Of a stretch of DNA of 64,000 nt, positions 54,918-64,000 are shown in pieces. Every line of letters starts with the position of its first letter. Position 1 is the stretch's first letter. Under the pieces are notes generated by a model that had not been told where the DNA came from, searched no databases, and saw nothing but the letters and a program-made list of their open reading frames with translations. Source of the DNA: Ixodes scapularis (taxonomy: Eukaryota; Arthropoda; Arachnida; Ixodida; Ixodidae); assembly GCF_016920785.2 (NCBI RefSeq), contig NW_024609846.1, positions 117,951,473 through 118,015,472 of the forward strand, written 5' to 3'. The position numbers and the translations under genes are program-made.

Positions 54918-55140
54918 GTGGTGAGACGTATGTAGGCCAGACTGGCAGGTGTTTGAGTGATCGTTTAAGGGAACATTTTTATAATAACCACCGAGTCATC
55001 GCTGAGCATTTGGGAGTCTGCTGTCAAGATTGTGGTTGCATAGCACATTTTGAAAATTGTTCCATAATAGATATGATTTGAGACCAATTGACAAGAGAAA
55101 TAATGAAAGCGCAAAGAATAGAGCATCTGAAGGACAAGTG
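54918..55140 (+). pseudogene. GIY-YIG endonuclease fragment, right Penelope-like copy
   Basis: One plus-strand frame reads CGETYVGQTGRCLSDRLREH, then CGCIAHFENC and LTREIMKAQRIEHLKDKC, with a stop in between. YVGQTGR is the conserved second half of the GIY-YIG core and the following Arg is catalytic in the family. The domain's first half is absent through 5' truncation. Confidence 0.75.
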
Positions 55141-57180
55141 CATACCTGCCAACTCTCCCGGATTACCCGGGAGACTCCCGGAGTTCGACAATTTCGTACG
55201 GTTGTAAGATTGACAGGAAAATTTCCCGGAAAATATTCACCGTAGTTTTTTTTATGACGTTTTATTGCTATAATCATGACGCGTGTGTCATTGCGAGGTT
55301 TAGGTTACTCCGGTGGGTTATCACGTGACAACTCAGAGCAGTAGCAGGGGTGGAACGGCTGCGCCATTTTGCGCCATTTTGCGCCATTTTGCGCCAGACG
55401 CATATATCTGCGCCATTCTGCGCCATGTTGCAGAAACTGCGCCACAACCAATACCACAACCAATGCGCCAGTATGCGCTAAATCGCAAAACGTGCCCCCA
55501 AAAAATTTTATTTTTTGTCCTGGTTTCGGTTTTTATCGACTCGATTGGCAACAATGAGCACGTTTAGCTTGGTCGGCCTTGTAATCCTTTGTTCTGTTTA
55601 TTCTCCCTGTGTATCCAGAGTTGGAAGCGCGTGAAAGAACTCGGATTCTAAGCGCCACACGACCTGCGACTGGATTGTTATTCTTCAACCATAAGCGGTC
55701 GGCCTAGGTGAGGTCGAGTCGTTCAGCGTCAGATTGCCTGAAGCTCTGTGGCCCGGGATCCAAACGTTAGCCTTCATCGTTGTTGGAACCGCATTCTCTC
55801 AAGATAAATTTTGATTTGATAGAGCTGCACGCGGTCTGATCCGAAACCTTGCTGGCCAGCAGCCCTCACGCGAGCGCTTCAGATACGATAACTCCGTTAA
55901 TCATAGTCTGCTGCTTCGATATTGAGTTGCACAACTCGAAATTTGTTTCCCTGTTCCTCCGCGCTACTGCACGCCCGTCGCTTACGCACGCCACGTGGTT
56001 CGCAGATATAATTACTATGTTGAGCACGTGTGGGTTGTGCGATAAGCAGTGCTGGTTTGCATTTTGAGCAGCTGAAAGCCACTCGGAAATATCAAGGACG
56101 CTATCTTCAGAAACATATGGTACTTGCTTTTTGGTTCTCATTAAGGCTCACAAAGTTTCAAGTTTTCGCATCTGTTACACTGTTATCCCATCTACCTAGG
56201 TCCCTAACCACTCATGTTCATCCATGCTGCTTAGCACAATTGAAATTGCTCCCGTGCTTGTCTAAGGCACAAGCTGAAGTGCAATGAAAACTGAACTGAG
56301 CTGCTCCTAGCCTGCTCCAGAACGTAGTTTTAGCTGCTCCCAACCTGCTCCTAAACAGCTGTTTCAGCTGCTCCCGTGGCTGCTCCCAAGCGCAGTTCAT
56401 GAGTTCCACCCCTGAGTAGCGTAAAACGAGGGTAGATATTAGGGAGTTTTCGTAGATCGTTTTCGCCGTCCCGCAAGGCCCTCCGCAACCCGCTACGATA
56501 ACGGGAACTCCACAGTCAAGGCTATCGGCGTGCAGGCGCAGTTGAAACGTTAGCGGAGGGGGCAACCCGGTCTGCGAAAACTCTCTATTCAAACGCCAAG
56601 GCGCCAAGGTACAAAACCTCTACTCCTGAAGTTAGAGCGCATTTTGGAACACTGCTTATATGACCATGGGTGCGCTAGGCTTCAGTTGGCTTTGTCAGGT
56701 CGTCGAGTGAGGTGCGGAACGCCGAACTACTCTTCGTGTTTCCCCGAGTTTAGCTGGAACCACTGATCTGTTGGAACGATCGATGACACTTTCAAAAGCC
56801 AAGAAGAAGTACTTACAAGTATTTCTGAGATCATACGCGACTGAGTTTCCGTGCTTTGTCGCTTCGCGAAAAGCTGACCATTATGGATTCTGTACCATGT
56901 GCGCCTGTGATGTGTGAGCGTTTCGCATGGCGGCAAGCTTGACATCAAGATACACATCGCTTCACGAAAGCATCAGAACTATGCTCGTGCCGTAGAAGGG
57001 CAGGGCACCACTGGCAGTTTACTCCAAAACAACTGCGAAGACAGTGTGATTTGCGCAGAGTGCTTCTTTACGGGGTTTCTTGTCAAACTAAAAAAAAAAT
57101 AATAATAATGTTCCCCCCTCCCCCCCCCCCCCCCCCTCCCCGTTCTCCCGGATTTGATTTCTCCGAACTTGGCAGGTATG
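55141..57180. mobile_element. DNA transposon with 12-bp TIRs and 6-bp duplication
   Basis: CATACCTGCCAA / TTGGCAGGTATG ends are flanked by CAAGTG (55,135-55,140 and 57,181-57,186). The left Penelope arm supplies the unoccupied site, with a single CAAGTG. Subterminal CTCCCGGATT blocks occur at both ends. No transposase was seen. A 6-bp duplication does not fit standard hAT, and the superfamily is unresolved. It contains a second element at 55,345-56,414. Confidence 0.85.
55345..56414. mobile_element. hAT-like element with 5-bp duplication, nested
   Basis: CAGGGGTGGAAC / GTTCCACCCCTG ends are flanked by AGTAG (55,340-55,344 and 56,415-56,419). The left subterminal region repeats TGCGCCATTT (three perfect copies at 55,361-55,390, then variants). 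The right repeats GCTGCTCC. It has no transposase and is 1,070 bp long. Confidence 0.8.
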
Positions 57181-57482
57181 CAAGTGTGTAAGTAGTCCTT
57201 CTATAGCGTTGTCGACCAAAGAGCTTCAATTTCTATATAAACAATAGCGGTAGAGAGAATGATGATGTGTAAGGGTTTTCTTTCTTCTTTTGTCTTGTCT
57301 TTCGCTTTTTTCCTTGTATTTTGTGCTATTTCTTCTGCTTATCACGTTCTGGAAAGTCTATCCAGACGTTGAAGAGAAGAATGAAGTAGTCGAATACACA
57401 AGAGGTATAAGTTTAGCGCGTGTGCTTGTCTTTCTGAGTATCTGTTGTGTGATTGTTTCCCTGCACTGTCACCGTAGAATAT

Positions 57483-60460
57483 ACAAAAATGAATAATGCC
57501 ATTGGCATATTTGTCATGCCAAAGCCTGTCACACTTGTTCCGAACTTTTATCTCCACGAGATCACAATACCATCGTTTCTGTGGTAGTGACACTGCAGAC
57601 TCTATACTTGTTTTGCTTCAGTCTTTGTAAGGGGGACGCTGTAGTCCGATTCTACACATCTAGGGTGTACTAGACAGCATTATATTTGCAGAGCTAGTCT
57701 TCGGTTTTTGTAGTTCCATCGAAATATATTTCAGCTTTTAAGTTATTTGTTATTTGGCATGTACATTTACAAGCTTATCTAGATTGAAGGCAGCAAATAT
57801 TTTGCCAGCACTCATGGTACGCGTTTGAAGTATATTGCGTTAACATAATTGACCTAACCTCCGATTTTTATTTGTCAGTGCCTCTAGCGAATTGTGCATG
57901 CTAGGATTGCTTTTGTTTGTTTCACATAATCCACGGCACATTTTTCACCTTTCTACTCAGTGCAGCCCTCGCCGAACAGAAGCTAGCATCGACCAAGCCG
58001 AGGTTCAGTCCATGGCAGTGTGCAAAAGCTGTTGATGGGTAAGCTGCCTTATATATACAGCTGTGTAAGAGCAGCTTGTCTTGGGTGACAATTTGAAATG
58101 CATTTTTATGTTCTAGAAAGTGAAATTTGCATGGGCATACTTGCAATGTGAAACCTTACCAAGCCTGTTCTGAACTTTCATCCTTTTGAGATTTCAATAC
58201 AGCCGTTTGTGCTGCACACACACTGGCTACTTTGGCCAGACAGAGACTTGATCCATATGAAGGTAAACAGGCGAGTATCAACGGCTCAGTTCCGTGTGTG
58301 GTGACGTTCTCTCCTTATCCGACGACTTACCACACTTGGTTCGCAAGGCATTTGAAAAGGAGAGCAAGTCAGCTGCTGGATGATGCTCCCAGTACTGAGC
58401 AGTCGACGATTGCTTGTTCACCTTTGTATAGATCACGACTGTACTTCAAGCTCGGCAAGTGTGTCACTTATCTGATTCAGCCTAGCAGTGGTGTGCTGAG
58501 CGGTATGTGTAGAGCTAGTTGATTTGTGTATAGACAGTGGCTGTGCGGTATAAAACAGACCCAATTGGGAACTTTCATGCAATCATTTGTACTCCCATTG
58601 ATGTTATGATTATGATTACAAAACGTTTTATGGTGCAAACAAAAAAAAAACGCGATGTAATCGTTTTTTGAGACTGCGTGTGCGATCTCCAAGCTTGTGT
58701 TTGTACATTCTGTGCGGTGAAATGCCCTGTATAAGCAAAATTAGAGAATCCTTGAGCTATATGCTGCAAGGAGTGAAAACAGCAGTCCGCCCGCATTCTC
58801 CCCTCTTCTATATACTGTGCAAATGCAGACGGACGCGCACTTTGGATGCTTTGCACTTAAAGGCCCCACATAAAGCACACTGCTTAATACGCATCAATTA
58901 TTGTGAAGTGTTTGCAGATTTGGCTTTTAAATGTCATGCACATAGGAAGCACAATGGTGATGTAAAGTATGCCGAAATCGTAATGGTGCACTTTAAGGTT
59001 TTACAGGGTATGTTCTGCAAAATGCGGAACAAATTGTTTGGGTCAAAACTTTACATCGCCCAAAAAAGGTCTTGTGTTGCCCTAGGCCAGGGGCCTATTT
59101 AGAAAAATCATTACAAAACAATGTAGCTAATAATGTGTATATCTGCTGATTATTGTTCGTTTTCTTCCAATTGCAGCATACACGGAGGGTACCTCCAAGG
59201 AGAAGGGGTGGGATTATGTAGAGAAGCTAGTGCTTCTCCCTATGGGTACAAATCTGTCCGAAATAAAGTCGGAATGGAAAAAGCACCACCAAGTTCCGCC
59301 TGGTCCTGAGCAGCCACAATACTGAACACAGGATTCAGAAAAATAATAATATGAAGGACCTAGGCAGGCAGCCACACGTTTTGAGTTCGCAATGACATTT
59401 GATTACGATCACAAATATTCCTGCATTGCTCAAAGTCGCATAGTTTACACACCATAGTGGTTATGGTTAGCACAGCAGGAATATTTTTTTATCAGGCTTA
59501 AACATCATTTTTAATTGAACAAATGTGGCTTCTGTGCAAGTCCTTTGTGTTTTTACTGTTTTTTTATTTGTGTGTTCGTTATTTCATTTTTTTCTTATGA
59601 TTTAGTCCGGGTTTCTGTTACTTATGTGTTCATTATTTATTTATTCTTTTCTTTTATTAAGTTTTAGTTAAAAATATGATGCCCTCGTCATTTTTCAGTC
59701 CGGGAAGCGGTGGTGACCTCGTCGTGTTCAAGGAGCAGTAATGAACTTTTCATCTTTTATTGTTTCCGGCGAACAATGGTGTCTGTGCGTGTGTGTGTGT
59801 GTGCGCCGTGTTGGTCACAAGGGATGATTTCGGGTCTGAACGGAAAAACAAGGCCAGCGAGGAGCGACGGGGGATTTTGAACATCGCACGGTGCAAGGAA
59901 GGACTTCAACGACGAGGCTAGCAAGCAAGCCCATGTCAAAACTGCTGTGCTCGACCGGAGTGTTCAATCAGAACTTTACCCTGTGAGTAAGGATCAACGA
60001 CTTTGGAACTTTCGTATAGTTTACAGCTTAATTGTCGCCTTCCTTTTGTTTTATTTTAATAGAGTCTGTGTGCTATTACATATTTAGTTTATTTTAATGG
60101 TTGTTCGTGTGATATTACTATTATTTTTTCTTGAACGGCGGAAGTGCTTGTTTGGAATTTTGGCGCTTTTATGTATAAAACTTTTTTTGCTAACCATATC
60201 TGTCTGCTCCCTCGACAACCAATCCGCCAAAGGGCTGTGACTTTCAGACGTCGAATGATATGTTACAATGTTTGCTAACTAGCGATCGCCTGCATTTGAT
60301 TTTTGTAGCATACATATTTGTCGGAATTACAAATTTCGAACCAGGCCACTAAAGATTGGTCAGTGGCCTATTCTGCCTATGTATCTACGTAAACGCACGT
60401 TTGGCAGTGTGGGATAGAAGTACAATGTATATTTTGTGGATATTCATAGAAATGCATAAT
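57483..60460. other. Gene-poor stretch with exon-like duplicates
   Basis: A block at 57,960-58,037 (CAGTGCAG acceptor, GTAAGC donor) resembles that at 53,193-53,311. A block near 58,160-58,210 resembles 57,520-57,570. Together they suggest old tandem duplications. Apart from the candidate exon at 59,177 nothing could be named. Confidence 0.35.
59177..59325 (+). CDS. Candidate terminal exon of an unidentified gene
   Basis: After a good acceptor (TTTCTTCCAATTGCAG) the frame encodes 48 residues, including KGWDYVEKLVLLPMGTNLSE and EIKSEWKKHHQVPPG, and ends with TGA. The amphipathic, charged composition looks protein-like and is denser than the surrounding sequence. I do not recognise the family, and the upstream exons could not be established. 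Confidence 0.35.
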
Positions 60461-60598
60461 ATGATCCCATGTCTGGACCTGAAAGTATGGTACCTGCCCC
60501 TTGGCAATAATTTTAATGTGATGCTAGAAGGAGCATCACATGAAAATTGCGTTATATGAGGTGGGTACCCTATTTGCCAGGCCCAAACACGGGATCAT
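60461..60598. repeat. Nested hairpin element
   Basis: ATGATCCCATGTCTGGACCTG is mirrored by CAGGCCCAAACACGGGATCAT. Inside it TGTGATGCT/AGCATCACA (60,517-60,540) forms a perfect short hairpin. Confidence 0.7.
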
Positions 60599-60610
60599 AT
60601 AAAGCAGTCT

Positions 60611-60716
60611 ATATATGGTATATAAGGAATTGGGCAGATATGGCTATATCTATCCATATAGGGCCTGATTATGCATATGTGGTCATATCCGCCCCATTCC
60701 TTATATATCCATATCT
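60611..60716. repeat. Second hairpin, TATA-rich
   Basis: ATATATGGTATATAAGGAAT is mirrored by ATTCCTTATATATCCATAT. Together with the preceding hairpin it probably forms one MITE. Confidence 0.65.
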
Positions 60717-61011
60717 GTATTTTCATTATAAGTCTTGATATGACATTTTTGTCAGGTATGGCTTGTAGCATCAGCTGCCATACATCGGAAGGTGAAACAG
60801 TAGGTGTGTCACTCTATTAAACTACTTCTATTATATTCAGGTGTTGCCTGATACGGTTTAATATACGGTTAGACCTACTCCGGTGAAGCTCTACGGATTG
60901 GCCAGATACGGTTCAGCTTCCGCTTCGACCAATTACGGTTGGGTTTCCGGACTGGGTATTTCCGGTTCATTTACGGTTTCTAGAAATCCGGTTTGCTTAG
61001 GGGCCCATACA

Positions 61012-61320
61012 CTCTTAAAAAAAAGGGTACTGTAGTACCCTCCTTGAGGGGGGAAAAAGACGAGCACACAGGGCAACCCCTTTTGGAGGTAACGTTACCG
61101 CCTGCAACGAGGGTGCAAACTTACCTCCTTGGTTAGGGTGCAACATTGCCTCCTTTTGGAGGTAACCTTAGTTCCTTTTGGTGTTAAAAGTGCATCCTTT
61201 CAGGGTCAGCCTTTTACCTCCTTTAGGGGGTAATTTCAACCCTTTTGAGAGGTAAGACGACGTAATTGAGGGCGCTGCTTTTACCTCCTTTTGGAGGGAA
61301 CTATGATCCACTTTGGGGTT
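61012..61320. repeat. Cluster of TTACCTCC...GGAGGTAA palindromic units
   Basis: After CACTCTTAAAAAAAAGGGTA, short units built on TACCTCCTTTTGGAGG recur at least five times in both orientations over 300 bp. The start resembles a common MITE terminus. The right end was not identified. Confidence 0.65.
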
Positions 61321-61321
61321 A

Positions 61322-61450
61322 AATGTACACGACGAGGAAAACTGCTCGGAAAACGCGCACTACGAGGAACAAACACGACAGGACAGTGCTGTCCTGTCGT
61401 GTTTGTTCTTCGTAGTCCGCGATTTCCGAGCTGTTTTTCCCATCATGTAT
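61322..61450. repeat. Strong inverted repeat with 19-bp perfect core
   Basis: AACAAACACGACAGGACAG (61,368-61,386) is the exact reverse complement of 61,389-61,407 with a 2-nt loop. Imperfect pairing continues outward to ACGACGAGG and the TCATGT region, giving arms of about 60 bp. Confidence 0.88.
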
Positions 61451-62341
61451 AACAGCAACCAACTGGCCCAGTTCACCCCCTAATACAGGTTCAATGTACA
61501 CTTGATGGAATCACTTTTGCCCCCTAAAACAAGGTACTATGGCCGTTTGTGGGTGTGCTAGTACATGTTTCAATGGTGGGCATTACAATAGATGAAGACG
61601 GCCTAGTTCTGAAAGTAAATGACAACGTTTTATTTGTGGCTGTCGCAGACAAAATGGCATAAAAATCAATGACATGACTATACATCTTATAAAAGTTCTA
61701 AGATGAAACCACTAAGCGCAATAAAGGCATCTGGAACAACACTTTCGGGGCTCTAGTTCGCGACAGTCAATAAAATTATCACAAAAAGTACATAAACAAT
61801 CGGTGTCTACCCGGAAAATAACAGTGAATGCTTGGAACACTGCTTGGATTAGCGAAGCTTCACCAATACACGACTAGCAATGACTAGTACGTTGCAACTC
61901 AAGGAGAGCAGTACACTATGCCCGTCCTATCCACAGTAGTGCAATGAACGCTGGAGTAGAGGAAAGCAGACTCCGGGATTTGCTCTTCCAATGTGGAAAG
62001 AAGAAAGGGCTTGTATCTCCTGCTGCTAAGCAGCTGTATTTAAACCTTGCAAGCACAAATCAGTGTGAACATGGAACCACAACCCTCGAATGCTTTGAGG
62101 CACCAAGTATGAAGTACACTGAAATAAATTAAGTATGCCAATGCTGCACAAAGCAAAAAGCTGTGAGTTCGGAAATTACAAAAATGTGACTCTAAAGAAA
62201 TATCATTGACCTTCTGTAACTCTCAGAATCAACCATCCTGCCTTATGTCAGACAAAAAAAAAGCATTAAACGAGTGACATAAAAAATTCCTAAACCTGCA
62301 TAAAAAGGCATTAAAAGAGAAACTTCTTTTTGGCATTTCGT
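61451..62341. other. No gene seen
   Basis: AT-rich sequence with short frames, lying beyond the end of the minus-strand gene at 62,342. It probably includes that gene's 3' untranslated region. Confidence 0.35.
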
Positions 62342-63472
62342 TTAGGTTCGAAAGCAACTCGTTGCACCAGACACCACATTTGAGTGTTTCAGATCAATTA
62401 AGTACTCTAGTGCAATGAATCTGCGCCTGAACTGGTGATGATACGTGTAGTCAAAGATGAAGTAGAGGCAGAATGCATCCAGGACTGCCTCAGCAGGCGA
62501 CGCGGCTTCGAGGTCTCCCTCCACTGCCACATCGCTGGGCGCCTCAGGATTACTTAGGCTTGAGCTGACAGCCCCCGGGTAGATTGCACCGCCTGCCTGG
62601 AACCAAAAAAATTTGGAAATCATGTGATATGAAGTTGAAACATATCATCCCCAATTTAAATGAACTGTGAAGAAATATTAGATTTTTCTAAGACGCATTT
62701 TGAGCATTTGATGGGCCACTGATTCTAGCATTATAAAGCATCAACCATACTTACCAGACGTGACTAGTTTAACTGTTGACTAACCACCTCTGACTAAAAT
62801 TATCACATGGCTGGTGGTAATCGTAGATTAGTAAGCCCTTTGTATTCGCCGGTCATGTTTAAATTTGTCACCCCGATTTACTTAGAAGACTAACAAATCT
62901 TAGTCAAAGGGGTACAACTACTGTAGCTGGTTAGTATATACAAGTGCTGATTGTTGGGCGAGTTGGTATTGTACGTGAAAAAACATGAGTGCGCTTTAAG
63001 ACAAGGACAGAGGAAGAACGTACACCACAGAACGCTACACCACATTAGCTACTCAGCACCACAGCAGACCCACATGACCGCCAACCCTAACTGCCGAACT
63101 TCGGCAAATATGCAAATATTTTTGCCGAAGTGCTCTACCAGATTAAAATTGAATGTATGTTTTATTTAAACATGAGAAGAACAGTACACAAGGTCGAAAA
63201 CAAAGAAAAAGAACACACCCAAAAAGAACACACCGAAAAAGACACGCTCAAGCGCCTTGTGTGCCCTACTCTAATTTATTTACTCGAAGTATACCCTCAA
63301 TTTTTTCTGGAAAATGAACGAACACCACACACACACAAAGAAAATATTAAAATCAAGAACCTCATTTCAAGTGCCCAAATGCGAACAAGAACATCAAAAT
63401 AATATATCTGACTACGCTTACCTGCAGTTGCGTCCAAGGTAGCAGGCATCCAGTACCCTCAACGAAATCACC
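62342..63472 (-). CDS. Last two exons of an unidentified minus-strand gene
   Basis: An exon at 63,472-63,422 (acceptor GTTGTAG, donor GTAAGC, 17 codons) joins in frame to the terminal exon at 62,596-62,342 (acceptor TTGGTTCCAG, 84 codons and TAA). The product ends with an acidic Ser/Ala-rich stretch, then EAVLDAFCLYFIFDYTYHHQ and RFIALEYLIDLKH. It faintly recalls the C-terminal ends of large uncharacterised proteins (SAMD3-like, often transposon-related) that finish with a Tyr/Phe-rich helix and LEYL or LEFI. That link is weak. Upstream exons lie beyond the window or were not found. Confidence 0.55.
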
Positions 63473-64000
63473 CTACAACGTTGACGCAGTAGGAAAGAAA
63501 TATATTCAATCAACTTCAAATAATGCAAACTTGAGTTATATCTAACTCGCCTACTAAATGATGTTTTAGAAATGCCTGATCACACGCAAAGAAAATGCCA
63601 AGACAATATTATTGCTAGTCTCGCTGCCGGTAACACCTTCATGACCTCATTCCGTAATATACTACTATTAATGTTTGTGAAGCGCACGAATGATTAGCTC
63701 AGACATTTATATTCGGTATTTCATAACGTGACATTTTGCCAAACTATTTATTAAACCTCGTTAAATTAAAAACAAACAAACAAAAACGTTGCTATTAAAA
63801 ATCAGTGTTCAATACCGACTTTTACAAATATCAACGACGTTGAGAATTAATCGCGCCTGTTGGCCGGTGCCGCCAATGAATGCCTGATCGACTATTGCTC
63901 TGCGAAAAAAAAAAGACACCAACCACCTTATGAGATTTTCAAATATTTGATCAGATCCTCAATTTAACGTCCGACGCGACACACCAACGGCCCCAAAAAG
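63473..64000. other. No feature recognised
   Basis: Probable intron of the gene above. No further exon with credible splice sites was found. Confidence 0.3.

Larger units (their letters stand above)
54389..57482. mobile_element. Head-to-head pair of Penelope-like element 3' ends
   Basis: The left arm (54,389-54,915, minus) and right arm (54,930-55,140 plus 57,181-57,482, plus strand) are reverse complements over about 530 bp with a loop of about 14 bp. Both encode the end of a GIY-YIG endonuclease and share a 3' untranslated region. Both are 5'-truncated at the junction. Penelope-like elements pair a reverse transcriptase with a GIY-YIG nuclease and often occur as partial inverted copies. 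The right arm is split by a DNA transposon at 55,141-57,180. Confidence 0.78.

Noticed and set aside
60841..61010. Extension of the 72-bp minisatellite
   Set aside because: It shares CCGGTT-rich composition only and no periodicity was found.
1..64000. CRISPR arrays, bacterial operons or prophage
   Set aside because: The many repeats are transposon ends, satellites or homopolymers. No regular spacer arrays and no bacterial gene organisation are present.

Overview
The window is nuclear DNA of an animal, most likely a hard tick (Ixodida). I base this on split genes with GT-AG introns, on RNase-H-bearing I-clade and CR1/L2-like LINEs, Gypsy elements and a DUF4806 gene of the kinds that are very common in tick genomes, and on repeated invasion by hAT, piggyBac-like and Penelope-like elements. 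The genus is inference only. All coordinates and splice sites were worked out by eye.

Region 1 (1-25,005) is a tRNA-Glu/tRNA-Gln gene array that has become a stack of nested transposons. The window opens on the last bases of a tRNA-Gln gene. A decayed LINE on the minus strand follows (about 36-4,310). It carries a 2A-like peptide upstream of ORF1. Next comes the 5' third of a tRNA-Glu gene, split in its A box by a nearly intact two-ORF, Tx1-type LINE (4,348-9,206) with a 19-bp target duplication. The rest of tRNA-Glu and, only 6 nt later, a tRNA-Gln follow. Gypsy-A starts about 20 bp after the tRNA-Gln. A 4.5-kb hAT-type element (9,792-14,324, 8-bp duplication) interrupts its gag. A younger, full-length Gypsy-B (15,832-23,228, two LTRs, 4-bp duplication) interrupts its reverse transcriptase. 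Gypsy-A breaks off in or just after the integrase.

Region 2 (25,005-28,636) is a minus-strand, 5'-truncated I-clade LINE with endonuclease, reverse transcriptase, RNase H and a C-terminal Cys/His motif. It is broken by frameshifts.

Region 3 (28,637-47,800) holds two co-oriented minus-strand genes. Upstream is an EnSpm/CACTA-like DDE transposase (46,708-41,931, probably two exons). Only 361 bp downstream begins a seven-exon gene for a DUF4806-domain protein (41,569-30,204). Their closeness suggests one two-gene transposon or a domesticated derivative. The introns contain a foldback element, a piggyBac-like MITE with TTAA duplication, a deleted hAT (33,044-34,270) that still fuses the two ends of its transposase, tandem repeats and a poly-G/poly-C MITE. 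A 72-bp minisatellite (47,187 to about 47,600) lies upstream of the transposase.

Region 4 (48-64 kb) is gene-poor. It has a tRNA-derived SINE-like unit with a 44-bp minisatellite tail, a head-to-head pair of Penelope-like 3' ends encoding a GIY-YIG endonuclease, two DNA transposons nested in that pair, complex hairpins at 60.4-61.5 kb, a possible plus-strand terminal exon near 59.2 kb, and the last two exons of an unidentified minus-strand gene (63,472-62,342).
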